From: Alphaproteobacteria bacterium
GTDB taxonomy: Bacteria; Pseudomonadota; Alphaproteobacteria; Rhodospirillales; Rhodospirillaceae
DNA: 64,000 nucleotides
Assembly (NCBI GenBank): GCA_030835385.1
Contig: JAURPI010000042.1
Span: forward strand, 62,001-126,000
Direction of reading: 5' to 3'
Part shown: piece after piece, positions 55,344-64,000 of the stretch
Layout of the letters: each line of letters starts with the position of its first letter
Numbering within the stretch: position 1 is the stretch's first letter
Program-made: the position numbers and the translations under genes
Notes under the pieces: model-generated
What the model was told of the DNA's origin: nothing
Databases searched by the model: none
The model's input: the letters and a program-made list of their open reading frames with translations, nothing else

Positions 55344-56546
55344 TTACGCTGTGCCCTTACCGTGACCGGCGATAACTTCGTCATACGCCGCGAGCGTAGC
55401 TGAAGTCATCATGTCTAGGTCGAAATTTTCTGCAATGTGTGTGCGAGCCTGCCGGGCCACATCATCCCGGTCCTCTGGAGATATGTTAAGCGCTTGCTCA
55501 AGAGCCCCAGCCAATGATGGCGCGTCTCCTGGAGTAAACAGATAGCCGGTAACGCCCGGCAACAATAACTCTGGGCCTGCACCATGAGATGGTGCGACAA
55601 CTGGCCTCCCCATGGCCTGTCCCTCCGCAACAATCCGTCCAAACGCTTCTGGGCGCGTGGACGCCGAAACAACCACGTCGGTCATCATGTAGGCGGCGAC
55701 GATATCTCTGCAATCTTCAATAATTTGAACGTGGCCATCCAGGCCCGTCGCTGCAAGATTGCTCTCGATACGCTGTCGATATGATGACCCCGGCGAGGCG
55801 GGGCCGACCATTAAACACCGAAGTTCATCTTGAAGCCGACCGGTCTTCTTTAAGTTAGACAACGCGTCGATGAGCAACTTGTGACCCTTCCAGCTTGTCA
55901 AACGCCCTGGAAGCATGATCACTGGTCCGTCGTCTGGAAGACGCCATTCCGTCGCTAATTTGATCATTCGGGCAGAGGTAACCGTGTTCGGATCAAAAAC
56001 CGACAAATCAACCCCCCGTGGAATCAACCTGAGACGAGACGGGTCGGCGTCATATTCATTTACAATGTGGTCCGCAATAAACTGCGAAATAGCGATAACG
56101 GAATCACCCCGCACCATCACCCGATTATACAGTTTCTTTAAGCCGAACGGACCCAACCCATACACGCCGTGGAACGTCGTGACAAAAGGTGTGTTGGTTT
56201 GTTTCGCTGCCGTATAGGCGCTCCAAGCCGGGGCGCGCGATCGTGCGTGGATCAACGATACAGATTTTTGACTTATTAAATCAGACAGCGCTGCTGTGTT
56301 CCGGCGAATCACCAAAGGCGATTTCGATGCCAACGGTAAAATGATGTGCTCGGCCCCGACCCGGGTCAGTTCCCGAACATGCGGACCGCCATCAGATGCA
56401 ACAAGCGCCAGCCATCCCGCTGCTACCAGCGCTTCAGCCACCTCGACCGTGCCACGCTCTACCCCGCCGGTGCCCATGGCTGGAAGAACTTGCAAGCACA
56501 CTTTGGCAGTGTGGCGGGATGTAGGTTCAGTGGTAGTGTTCTGCAC
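55344..56546 (-). CDS. GT4-family glycosyltransferase
   Basis: 400 aa from GTG 56546. GT-B fold: VLPAMGTGGVERGTVEVAEA near the N-terminus, HARSRAPAWSAYTAAKQTN, LPGRLTSWKGHKLLIDAL, and the acceptor-phase EAFGRIVAEGQAMGRPVVAP (Ex7E). Such enzymes add sugars to LPS cores or surface polysaccharides. The adjoining truncated GT9 gene suggests a former LPS-core pair. Confidence 0.87.
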   Translation of the reverse strand: MQNTTTEPTSRHTAKVCLQVLPAMGTGGVERGTVEVAEALVAAGWLALVASDGGPHVRELTRVGAEHIILPLASKSPLVIRRNTAALSDLISQKSVSLIHARSRAPAWSAYTAAKQTNTPFVTTFHGVYGLGPFGLKKLYNRVMVRGDSVIAISQFIADHIVNEYDADPSRLRLIPRGVDLSVFDPNTVTSARMIKLATEWRLPDDGPVIMLPGRLTSWKGHKLLIDALSNLKKTGRLQDELRCLMVGPASPGSSYRQRIESNLAATGLDGHVQIIEDCRDIVAAYMMTDVVVSASTRPEAFGRIVAEGQAMGRPVVAPSHGAGPELLLPGVTGYLFTPGDAPSLAGALEQALNISPEDRDDVARQARTHIAENFDLDMMTSATLAAYDEVIAGHGKGTA

Positions 56547-56616
56547 CTTAAGGCTTAACCGGTTTGTGGCGCTGTCGGCGCGTTGGAGACCCTCAAAGAA
56601 AGAACGCTGACTTCCA

Positions 56617-57393
56617 ATGAATGGATCAAATAACTCTCAAAAAAACATACTAACACGCTCTGATGGAGCGACAATTGCCTATGACCAGATCGAGGGCGTT
56701 GGGCCTGGCCTGGTTTTCCTCCATGGATTGAAATCTGATAGACGGGGAACCAAAGCTGCTCACCTCCTCCAGTATTGCACTCAAACAGGCAGGCCTTTTG
56801 TCACCTTTGACATGTTTGGGCACGGGGACTCTTCGGGAGACTTCATCGACGGTTCGATATCAAGATGGACAGATGATGCGTTGGACGTCATCGACACCCT
56901 TACTGAGGGTCCACAAGTTTTGATCGGCTCCAGCATGGGCGGCTGGGTGATGTTGCAAACGGCACTCGCAAGAGCCGATCGCATTAAAGGTCTGATTGGG
57001 ATTGCGGCCGCACCGGACTTTACTGAAACTCTGATATGGGATGCTCTTTCGGCAGAACAACGGGACGTCTTCAATACTGACGGTCGACTCAAAATGCCAA
57101 GCGACTATCAAGAGGATCTTTATGATATCGGACTCACCTTGATCGAGGACGGACGGGCGAATTTACTTTTGAACGCGCCTATTCCTTTTGCCGGACCTGT
57201 GCGGTTGCTTCATGGCCTAGTCGACGACGACGTTCCATGGCAGGTGAGTGTGACAACGGCAGAATGTTTAACCAGCGAAGATGTAACGGTCACCTTGGTT
57301 AAAGACGGTAAACATAACTTATCCCGACCTGACGACCTCGACCTCCTTACTGAAACGCTCGACACGGTTATCGCGAAAGTCACAGCCCTATGA
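56617..57393 (+). CDS. Alpha/beta hydrolase (ABHD10-like)
   Basis: 258 aa, ATG 56617. VFLHGLKSDRRGTKAAHLLQ, FDMFGHGDSSGDF, VLIGSSMGGWVMLQTALAR (nucleophile Ser in GSSMGG), LLHGLVDDDVPW (Asp) and KHNLSRPDDL (His). Bacterial homologues of ABHD10/palmitoyl-thioesterase-like hydrolases share this layout. No signal. The ATGA overlap couples it to the 104-aa gene. Confidence 0.83.
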   Translation: MNGSNNSQKNILTRSDGATIAYDQIEGVGPGLVFLHGLKSDRRGTKAAHLLQYCTQTGRPFVTFDMFGHGDSSGDFIDGSISRWTDDALDVIDTLTEGPQVLIGSSMGGWVMLQTALARADRIKGLIGIAAAPDFTETLIWDALSAEQRDVFNTDGRLKMPSDYQEDLYDIGLTLIEDGRANLLLNAPIPFAGPVRLLHGLVDDDVPWQVSVTTAECLTSEDVTVTLVKDGKHNLSRPDDLDLLTETLDTVIAKVTAL

Positions 57394-57704
57394 AATCTCC
57401 GGACCCAAACGTTCAGACTGCGCTAGACATCCTCAACGACGCTTTAACCCGCGACCCTATGGCCCTTACCCAACTCGTCAATGCGCGAGTGTCATGCAAC
57501 GAGAAACTGACCAAACACAAGACAGTTCAAACTGGCGTTTACAGCAGCGAATACAAAGTTGGCGTGCTGGGTCTGATCAACGGCATTTTGGACTACAAAC
57601 TTGGTGGCATAGGCGCGAAAGGTGATGTCGACCCAAGAAACTTACGCCTCCTTCGCTTACGCCGATTTGTCCACACCAAGGCGGGACTTGATGTTCAGTC
57701 CTAA
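57390..57704 (+). CDS. Conserved-looking small protein
   Basis: 104 aa, ATGA overlap with the hydrolase. LTRDPMALTQLVNARVSCNE, YKVGVLGLINGILDYKLGG and IGAKGDVDPRNLRLLRL are non-random, but I do not recognise a family. The end overlaps the start of the TPR gene by 14 bp. Confidence 0.6.
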   Translation: MKSPDPNVQTALDILNDALTRDPMALTQLVNARVSCNEKLTKHKTVQTGVYSSEYKVGVLGLINGILDYKLGGIGAKGDVDPRNLRLLRLRRFVHTKAGLDVQS

Positions 57705-58482
57705 GGCAACGTTTCTCATCGTATGCTTGGCCTGGTGCGGCAGCGCTCTTGCTCTAGAAGACTCTCCAGAGCAACCGCTAGACACCTCCATTGTCGCGGA
57801 TAATCTCGAAGACACTTATGCACGTTGTCTGATCGCTGCCCGGCAAGCTCCTGAAATAGGCATGGAGATGGCCTTGCGGTGGAAGCGCCTGACCGGCGGA
57901 GAACCGGCAAAACACTGCCAGGCCGTCGCGCTATTGGAACTTGGTGACGTTGAAGAGGCGGCCCAGCGACTCGAAGAATTAGCTGATCACCCAACCGCTT
58001 TGGCCCCCGTCCGTGCAGGGCTCTATGCTCAGGCCGCGCAAGCATGGATGGATAGCGCAAATTATGATCGCGCCCTGGTGAATATAAATAAATCCTCTCA
58101 ACTGAGACCTGACGATGCTGGATTGTTTTTCGATCGCGCCCTCATTCACGCCGCTCTACAGGATCTTTGGGCTGCAGTGGATGATTTGAACAGGGTCCTC
58201 GATATCGAGCCCCTTGCCATCGACGCTTTAATTCTGCGTGGTAGCGCATACCGACAACTCGAGATCGCCGATCTTGCGTTAGATGACATTGAACGCGCCT
58301 TAGCGATGGAGCCCAACAACATCGACGCTCTCTTAGAATGGAGCCTGCTCGCGAGGGATCGTGGAGACAAAACTGAAGCGCGCCTGGCTTGGATTAGAAT
58401 TTTGGAGATCGCGCCAGACTCTTCAACAGCCGATGTGGTTCGACGTCATATGGAAGAAATGGATGTGAATTCAGATTCCTAG
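57691..58482 (+). CDS. Exported TPR protein
   Basis: 263 aa from ATG 57691 (AAGGCGGGA upstream), where the Sec signal peptide (ATFLIVCLAWCGSALA) begins. TPR repeats: AGLYAQAAQAWMDSANYDRA, LFFDRALIHAALQDLWAAVD, ALILRGSAYRQLEIADLALD, ALLEWSLLARDRGDKTEARL. Four to five repeats, each with the xxxA-G/Y-A pattern. Probably periplasmic scaffold. Convergent with the FzlA-like gene (4-bp overlap). Confidence 0.82.
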   Translation: MFSPKATFLIVCLAWCGSALALEDSPEQPLDTSIVADNLEDTYARCLIAARQAPEIGMEMALRWKRLTGGEPAKHCQAVALLELGDVEEAAQRLEELADHPTALAPVRAGLYAQAAQAWMDSANYDRALVNINKSSQLRPDDAGLFFDRALIHAALQDLWAAVDDLNRVLDIEPLAIDALILRGSAYRQLEIADLALDDIERALAMEPNNIDALLEWSLLARDRGDKTEARLAWIRILEIAPDSSTADVVRRHMEEMDVNSDS

Positions 58483-59147
58483 AAATCCAGATCGGCATAA
58501 ACTGCCGCCGGCGCAACACCAGGGAACACCTCAGCCAGCAACGGTCTAAAGCTGGGTCTCGACTTCAAGCGAACGTACCACTCTTTTGCCAGCGGATGAT
58601 CTGACCAAGGGACGTCGCCGGCATAGTCAACCAATGACAAGTGCGCCCCAGCCGCAAGGTCGGCAAGCGACAAAGCTTCGCCGGCAAGCCAACTGCGCCG
58701 GTCTGTCAGCCATGCAACGTACTCGAGATGAGCATGAATGTTTTCGCGCCCTGCTCGCATCGCTCGAGAATCCGGCGCTTCGCCAAGAGCTACCCTCTTG
58801 AACAACTTTTCACCAGCCAGAAACTGTGTGACCTCGGCGTCAAACTTACTGTCGAACCAATCAATAAGACGCCGTGTCTCAGCCCGCGCTTTGGCATTCT
58901 CTCCCAACAAAGAAACTTCGGGGCTTTCTTCTTCAAGATATTCGCAAATGACGCGACCACCACAGATGATTTCACCACTTTCCTCAATCAACACCGGCAC
59001 ATCCCCTGCGGGATTGAGGGAAAGCAATTCTCCCCGTCGCAACCAGTACGGCTCTTCACGCTCATCGGCGACGAGATGCTTCTCATTCATAGCCAGCCTC
59101 ACAAGGCGAGACTGTGTCGAAAGGGGATGATGATAAAGCTGGCGCAT
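58479..59147 (-). CDS. fzlA: Glutathione S-transferase-like protein, probable FzlA
   Basis: 222 aa, ATG 59147. N-terminal thioredoxin-like domain (MRQLYHHPLSTQSRLVRLAM, LNPAGDVPVLIEESGEII) and helical GST C-domain (WLAGEALSLADLAAGAHLSL). The middle and end, DWFDSKFDAEVTQFL, YVRLKSRPSFRPLLAEVFPG and the terminal YADLDF, match the alphaproteobacterial FzlA family, which binds FtsZ and steers septal wall synthesis. Symbol is by pattern; a plain GST is the alternative. Confidence 0.75.
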   Translation of the reverse strand: MRQLYHHPLSTQSRLVRLAMNEKHLVADEREEPYWLRRGELLSLNPAGDVPVLIEESGEIICGGRVICEYLEEESPEVSLLGENAKARAETRRLIDWFDSKFDAEVTQFLAGEKLFKRVALGEAPDSRAMRAGRENIHAHLEYVAWLTDRRSWLAGEALSLADLAAGAHLSLVDYAGDVPWSDHPLAKEWYVRLKSRPSFRPLLAEVFPGVAPAAVYADLDF

Positions 59148-59193
59148 AAACTGTTATGAGGCGATTGAAGGGAAAGCCATCAGCATTATTGCT

Positions 59194-60846
59194 TTAGTCC
59201 GCAACCAACTGGGCATGGGCAACTTTTAAATCCAGCGCTGCGGACAACAGCGCCTGAGTATAGAGTTCCTGAGGGTTGTCGAACACATCTATTGCTGCAC
59301 CATGTTCAATAACCTTGCCTGCTTTCATGACCAGGATATCGTCCGCCAAAGCGCGTACCACTCGCAGATCATGACTGATAAACAGGTAAGACAGCCCATA
59401 CCGGTCCTGCAACTCATGGAGAAAGTCAACCATTTGCGCTTGAACAGATACATCGAGAGCACTCGTCGGCTCATCTAGAATCAGCAGCTTTGGTTGCAAT
59501 ACCAGAGCCCGAGCCACCGCTATACGTTGCCGCTGGCCTCCAGAAAACTCGTGGGGATAACGGTCCATGGACTCGGGGCTGAGCCCTACATCTGTTAATA
59601 CGTCAGCGACCCGCGATCGTCTGTCGTTCTGGTTAGGCTCCATGTCATGGACAATGAGACCTTCCTCGATAATTTGCCCGACGGACAACCTGGGGCTCAA
59701 TGAACCATAAGGATCTTGAAAAACAATCTGCATCCGGCGGCGCAATGGACGCACGTCATTGCGAGAGAGGTCATCAATACGTTGGCCATCGAGGCGTATG
59801 CTTCCCTTACTCTCAATGAGGCGAAGCAGCGCCAAACCTAATGTGGTTTTGCCAGATCCACTTTCTCCGACGATCCCGAGAGTTTGTCCGGGGCGCAATG
59901 AGAACGACACGCCATCCACCGCTTTAACGTGATCAACGGTGCGTCGAATGACACCTTTTTTAATTGGAAACCAAACCTTGAGGTCATCTGTACCGACGAG
60001 TTCTTCTGCGGAGATGCCTTCATGCGGCTTGCCGACGCGTGGCTGCGCTGCCAAAAGACGCTGGGTATAGGGGTGTGCAGCATCTTTAAAAATTACATCT
60101 ACATCACCCTGCTCGACGATTTCTCCAGCTTTCATCACACATACGCGGTCTGCGATGCGGCTAACAATGGACAAGTCATGGGTTATGAACAGAATAGCCA
60201 TACCAAGCCGAGCTTGTAGATCTTCGAGGAGCGCTAGTATTTGCGCCTGTATTGTTACATCCAGAGCTGTGGTCGGCTCATCGGCAATCAAAATATCGGG
60301 CTCCAAAGCCAAGGCCATGGCAATCATGACCCGCTGGCGCTGACCACCTGACAATTCATGAGGCAATGCACTTAAGCGCTTTTCCGCATCACGAAGGCCC
60401 ACCAAATCCAGAAGCTCGAGCACACGGGCACGGACGGACGATTCATCCATACCGCGATGAATTTCGAGCACCTCGCCAACTTGTTTCTCAATAGAATGCA
60501 GTGGGTTTAGGGATGTCATGGGCTCTTGGAAAACAATCCCCACAGCATCACCACGAACCTGTCGCATTGCCTCTTCGGACGCGCCAATCACTGACGTGCC
60601 ACACATTACGATTTCGCCCGTTGGAAAATACGCAGTCTGAGGTAAGAGCTGTAGTGCAGCGAGTGCCGTTACCGATTTACCCGACCCACTTTCACCGACC
60701 AGGGCCAACGTCTCGCCCCGACAAAGGTCGAACGTAACGCCTCTTACGGCCCGGACAGATGCATCTCCATCACCAAACGTGACACGAAGGTCCTTTACGG
60801 TCAGAACGGGGGCTTGTTCCTTACTGTCTTTCACCGAACCCGTCAC
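59194..60846 (-). CDS. yejF: Peptide/microcin C ABC transporter, fused ATPase
   Basis: 550 aa from GTG 60846. Two ATPase domains: first Walker A GESGSGKSVTALAALQ, signature LSGGQRQRVMIAMAL, Walker B ILIADEPTTALDV; second Walker A GESGSGKTTLGLALLRLI, signature FSGGQRQRIAVARALV, Walker B LLILDEPTSALDV. Double-ATPase design specific to YejF. Overlaps yejE by 4 bp (GTGA). Confidence 0.93.
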   Translation of the reverse strand: MTGSVKDSKEQAPVLTVKDLRVTFGDGDASVRAVRGVTFDLCRGETLALVGESGSGKSVTALAALQLLPQTAYFPTGEIVMCGTSVIGASEEAMRQVRGDAVGIVFQEPMTSLNPLHSIEKQVGEVLEIHRGMDESSVRARVLELLDLVGLRDAEKRLSALPHELSGGQRQRVMIAMALALEPDILIADEPTTALDVTIQAQILALLEDLQARLGMAILFITHDLSIVSRIADRVCVMKAGEIVEQGDVDVIFKDAAHPYTQRLLAAQPRVGKPHEGISAEELVGTDDLKVWFPIKKGVIRRTVDHVKAVDGVSFSLRPGQTLGIVGESGSGKTTLGLALLRLIESKGSIRLDGQRIDDLSRNDVRPLRRRMQIVFQDPYGSLSPRLSVGQIIEEGLIVHDMEPNQNDRRSRVADVLTDVGLSPESMDRYPHEFSGGQRQRIAVARALVLQPKLLILDEPTSALDVSVQAQMVDFLHELQDRYGLSYLFISHDLRVVRALADDILVMKAGKVIEHGAAIDVFDNPQELYTQALLSAALDLKVAHAQLVAD

Positions 60847-61895
60847 GATGCATCTCTGCGGGGGTCAAAAGCGTCTCGCACAGCTTCACCGATGAACACC
60901 AGCAGTGTAAGCATACCCGCCAATGCGAAAAATGCGGTCAGCCCCAACCACGGGGCTTGGAGGTTTTCTTTACCCTGTCGCAAAACCTCACCCAAAGACG
61001 GAGAACCCGGGGGCAATCCAAGACCCAGAAAATCCAGCGAGGTTAGTGCGACGACAGATCCAGAAAGCACGAATGGTAGAAAAGTGATGGTTGCAACCAT
61101 GGCATTGGGAAGTACGTGCTTCACCATGATTTTTGCATCACCCATGCCAAGCGCTTTCGCGGCGCGTACGTAATCAAAGTTACGAGCCCGCAGAAACTCC
61201 GCACGCACAACAGCTATGAGTGCCGTCCAACTAAACAACAGAAGAATAATCAGAAGGGTCCAGAATCCAGGCACCACGAAGGACGAAACAATGATCAGAA
61301 TGAACAATTGGGGCAGGCCATTCCAAATCTCGATCACGCGCTGAAACAACAGATCTAGCCAGCCACCAAAGTATCCCTGCACGGCACCCGCCGCGACGCC
61401 AATGACAGAGGACGCGACAGTTAAGGATAGACCGAACAGCAGAGATAGTCGGAATCCATAAAACACACGCGCCAATACATCGCGCCCCTGCCCGTCTGTT
61501 CCCAACCAGTTTTCACTGGTAGGCGGTGAAGGCGCTGGTACCGAGAGGTTGAAATTGATTGTGTCATAACTGAAACGAATTGGTGGCCAGATCATCCACC
61601 CGTCTTGCTCCAGCAAATTTACCAAATACGCGTCGCGATAATCCGCTGGCGTTTCAAAATCACCGCCGAAGGTAGTTTCAGGGTAATCGAATAGAACTGG
61701 GTAATAGAGCTCGTTTTGAAAAGACAAAACGATAGGGCGGTCGTTGGCGATAAACTCGGCAAACAGGGATATGACGAGCAGTGCCAATAAGATCCGGAAC
61801 GAACCATAACCGCGCCCATTCGCCTTGAAGTTAGCGATTCGTCGCCGGTTTAGGGGCGAGAGCCATGATGGGCTGGTCGTCTGCACGTCACTCAT
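60843..61895 (-). CDS. yejE: Peptide ABC transporter permease YejE
   Basis: 350 aa. N-terminal helix and large periplasmic loop ([40 protein letters not shown]), then [20 protein letters not shown] and the permease EAA-type loop [24 protein letters not shown] overlap with yejB. Confidence 0.92.
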   Translation of the reverse strand: MSDVQTTSPSWLSPLNRRRIANFKANGRGYGSFRILLALLVISLFAEFIANDRPIVLSFQNELYYPVLFDYPETTFGGDFETPADYRDAYLVNLLEQDGWMIWPPIRFSYDTINFNLSVPAPSPPTSENWLGTDGQGRDVLARVFYGFRLSLLFGLSLTVASSVIGVAAGAVQGYFGGWLDLLFQRVIEIWNGLPQLFILIIVSSFVVPGFWTLLIILLLFSWTALIAVVRAEFLRARNFDYVRAAKALGMGDAKIMVKHVLPNAMVATITFLPFVLSGSVVALTSLDFLGLGLPPGSPSLGEVLRQGKENLQAPWLGLTAFFALAGMLTLLVFIGEAVRDAFDPRRDAS

Positions 61896-62974
61896 GCGGA
61901 CTGGGCCTCGAAATCGATGCGCGGATCAATCGCGTGATACGTGAGATCACTGATCAGATTTAACACCAAGCCGATTAAGCTGAATACGTAAAGAGTACCG
62001 AATACGACGGGATAATCACGATTGATTATCGCTTCGAAACCAAGCAATCCAAGACCATCAAGCGAGAAAATGACTTCGATCAGAACTGAACCCGTGAACA
62101 ACATGCCAACCAGTGTTGCCGGGAAGCCGGCAATAACAATGAGCATAGCGTTGCGAAAAACATGCCCGTAAAGCACTTGATTGGGGGCAAGACCTTTTGC
62201 TCGGGCGGTTAAGACATATTGTTTGTTGATCTCTTCGAGAAAAGAGTTCTTGGTCAGCATTGTGAGAGAGGCGAAACCGCCGACGACCATTGCAGCCACC
62301 GGCAAAGCCAAGTGCCATAGATAATCCAACACCCTGCCAATTGCTGTCAGGTCGTCCCAGTTGTCGGATGTTAGGCCGCGTAGGGGAAACCAACTCCAAT
62401 ACTGGCCGCCCGCAAACAACACGATAAGTAAGATTGCAAAAAGAAAAGACGGCATCGCATAGCCGATAAACACAGCGTAGGACGTTACCGCGTCGAACCG
62501 CGAACCATCACGCACGGCCTTAGCTATGCCGAGAGGAATTGAGACAAGATAAATGATCAACGTCGACCACAACCCGAGAGAGATAGACACGGGTAGCTTG
62601 TCTATGATCAACGCGCTCACGCGCTCCGACCGTAAATAGCTCTCCCCTAAATCAAAGGTCGCGTAATTCTTGAGCATCAATACAAAGCGCTCGAGCGGCG
62701 GCTTATCAAACCCAAACTGGCGTTCGATTTCTTTAATAAATTCAGGGTCAAGCCCTTGAGCACCCCTGTAACTGCCAACAGGACCACCAGCGCCCAACTC
62801 ACCGCCGCCGCCAGAAAAACGCGACGTCGCATTGGTACCGAGCCCCTGAACCTGGGCGAGAACCTGTTCAACCGGACCACCAGGTGCGAACTGAACGATT
62901 AAGAAATTGAGTGCAATAATCCCGAGAAGCGTTAGCGGTATCAAAGCTATGCGTCGGACAATGTAAGCGATCAT
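61892..62974 (-). CDS. yejB: Peptide ABC transporter permease YejB
   Basis: 360 aa. [20 protein letters not shown] start, the YejB-specific region [25 protein letters not shown] and the EAA loop [20 protein letters not shown]. Follows yejA by 20 bp. Confidence 0.92.
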   Translation of the reverse strand: MIAYIVRRIALIPLTLLGIIALNFLIVQFAPGGPVEQVLAQVQGLGTNATSRFSGGGGELGAGGPVGSYRGAQGLDPEFIKEIERQFGFDKPPLERFVLMLKNYATFDLGESYLRSERVSALIIDKLPVSISLGLWSTLIIYLVSIPLGIAKAVRDGSRFDAVTSYAVFIGYAMPSFLFAILLIVLFAGGQYWSWFPLRGLTSDNWDDLTAIGRVLDYLWHLALPVAAMVVGGFASLTMLTKNSFLEEINKQYVLTARAKGLAPNQVLYGHVFRNAMLIVIAGFPATLVGMLFTGSVLIEVIFSLDGLGLLGFEAIINRDYPVVFGTLYVFSLIGLVLNLISDLTYHAIDPRIDFEAQSA

Positions 62975-62994
62975 ATTCGGAGAAGCCCTGGAGC

Positions 62995-64000
62995 TTACTT
63001 CCTATTCCTGCGACGCACGTGACTCCACAGCAAGAGCACCACACCCGTCAAAGCTATAATAATGATTCCATAGGGCGGCTCTTCATTTGACTCGTTCTCG
63101 GAATCTGCCGGTTTTTCAATGGTGCTTTCAATCGCCTGTTGAGATGGGCTGGCTTGCATTGCTACTAGTTCCTCCGCGTTATCCGGTGAATCCGGGTCAT
63201 GCCACCATAGTACCGGGACATCACTTCCAAGACTCAGACCCCTGGCAGGATGACGCTCCGGATGTTTGAGGTTACCCCAAAACGCGTAGCGTTCTTCGGA
63301 CGAGCCGTATGACAAGAGACGGTAAAAATTCCATTGCAGAACGCGGTCGAGCGCGCGCACCTTAGTAACAAGTGCCCCCCTATCTTCTGCGTTAGTGATT
63401 TGGTCAATCAGCTCATCAACCACCGGGTTCTTCATTCCGGTCCAGTTATAACTGCCCGGCTGATCGGCTGATTCCGAACCAAAGTATCGCCGCAGCGCCG
63501 GCCCTGGAGACAATTGCGATGGCTGGACGTACCCCGCCAGATCAAAATCGAAATCATTGATGCGATTGGTGTACTGAGATGTGTCAACAATGCGCAATGT
63601 CGCATCAATACCGAGCCGTTTTAGATTTTGTGAGAACGGCAGGAAAACCCGCTCTAAACTTGCTTGTACGATTAGTATCTCAATAGATAACTGATGGCCA
63701 GTTTCAGTGTTGACGAGCTTGCCGTCAACTTCATCGTATCCAGCCTCTTCCAACAATTGCCTTGCCTTAAGCAAGTTTTCCCGGACATTGCCACGCCCAT
63801 CAGTCGTGGGTTGCTTATATTCTTCGGTGAATACTTCTGCCGGTAATTGATCTCGAAATGGCTCCAGAATTTTCAGTTCAGCCTCACTCGGCAATCCAGT
63901 CGCCTCTAGTTCTGAATTTTGCCAGTGACTACGGAGCCGTTCGTAGAGACCGTAGAATAGAGTGCGATTCAGTGATTCAAAATCATAGGCGTAGTTAATG
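62995..64000 (-). CDS. yejA: YejA-type peptide-binding protein with C-terminal membrane anchor (5' end outside window)
   Basis: About 335 codons, open to the right edge; the start and signal peptide lie beyond it. [40 protein letters not shown] and [13 protein letters not shown] are YejA landmarks. Binding domain ends near [20 protein letters not shown]. Unlike usual YejA, the protein continues through an acidic linker ([16 protein letters not shown]) into a single hydrophobic helix ([14 protein letters not shown]) and a basic tail (HVRRRNRK), so it should be tethered to the inner membrane. First gene of yejA-B-E-F. Confidence 0.88.
   Translation of the reverse strand, partial: INYAYDFESLNRTLFYGLYERLRSHWQNSELEATGLPSEAELKILEPFRDQLPAEVFTEEYKQPTTDGRGNVRENLLKARQLLEEAGYDEVDGKLVNTETGHQLSIEILIVQASLERVFLPFSQNLKRLGIDATLRIVDTSQYTNRINDFDFDLAGYVQPSQLSPGPALRRYFGSESADQPGSYNWTGMKNPVVDELIDQITNAEDRGALVTKVRALDRVLQWNFYRLLSYGSSEERYAFWGNLKHPERHPARGLSLGSDVPVLWWHDPDSPDNAEELVAMQASPSQQAIESTIEKPADSENESNEEPPYGIIIIALTGVVLLLWSHVRRRNRK

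Noticed and set aside
1-64000. CRISPR array, prophage, insertion sequence or plasmid origin
   Set aside because: No spaced direct repeats, transposase, integrase, phage structural genes or replication initiator were found on either strand.

Overview
The window reads as chromosome of a Gram-negative bacterium, most likely a free-living (probably marine) alphaproteobacterium. The reasons are the gene order thrS-infC-rpmI-rplT-pheS-pheT, a glutathione-S-transferase-like protein that looks like the cell-division factor FzlA, a YejABEF peptide importer, many Sec, Tat and lipoprotein signal peptides, and a two-subunit methylmalonyl-CoA mutase. The order-level identity is not resolved. Genes are densely packed, and ATGA/GTGA overlaps are frequent.

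Layout. (1) 1-8.2 kb: an exported TPR protein cut by the left edge, two tandem small secreted paralogues, then a minus-strand set of three double-cupin proteins, a protein of unknown function and a Tat-exported flavin amine oxidase. (2) 8.3-13.8 kb: a histidine-rich metal-transporter-like membrane protein and an overlapping chain MFS transporter > two-domain VOC protein > quinone-reductase-like enzyme > FetA > FetB. (3) 13.9-14.5 kb: a deletion scar of an ABC transporter operon. (4) 14.5-26.5 kb: a TTC38-like TPR protein, a beta-propeller lipoprotein, five exported SUMF1/FGE-fold proteins (one fused to a VOC domain), a second Tat amine oxidase and a Tat molybdenum hydroxylase large subunit. 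(5) 26.8-32 kb: three methyltransferases, a small protein with a second copy at 42 kb, a GGDEF gene broken by two stop codons, and a peptidase-M19 homologue lacking most metal ligands. (6) 32.1-40.5 kb: mutA-mutB-meaB-purU, an intact M19 dipeptidase and a lipoprotein hydrolase. (7) 40.5-45.3 kb: an orphan peptide-type binding protein, a DUF3604 lipoprotein and a DUF6702-like protein. (8) 45.3-55 kb: tRNA-Ser(GGA), lepA, pheT, pheS, rplT, rpmI, infC and thrS. (9) 55-64 kb: a truncated heptosyltransferase, a GT4 glycosyltransferase, a hydrolase-TPR group, FzlA-like protein and yejFEBA (yejA runs off the right edge).

How it fits together. The housekeeping block (translation) and the propionate/methylmalonyl-CoA block are conventional. 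The accessory part (2-27 kb) is dominated by enzymes sent across the inner membrane: two FAD amine oxidases, a molybdenum hydroxylase and five FGE-fold proteins. The FGE-fold proteins share eight cysteines but lack the catalytic cysteine pair of true formylglycine-generating enzymes. No sulfatase and no dedicated transcription factor is visible. An envelope-located oxidative system acting on amines or N-heterocycles is a reasonable hypothesis but is not proven. Three places show gene decay (ABC scar, GGDEF gene, heptosyltransferase), and one M19 paralogue looks like a pseudoenzyme.
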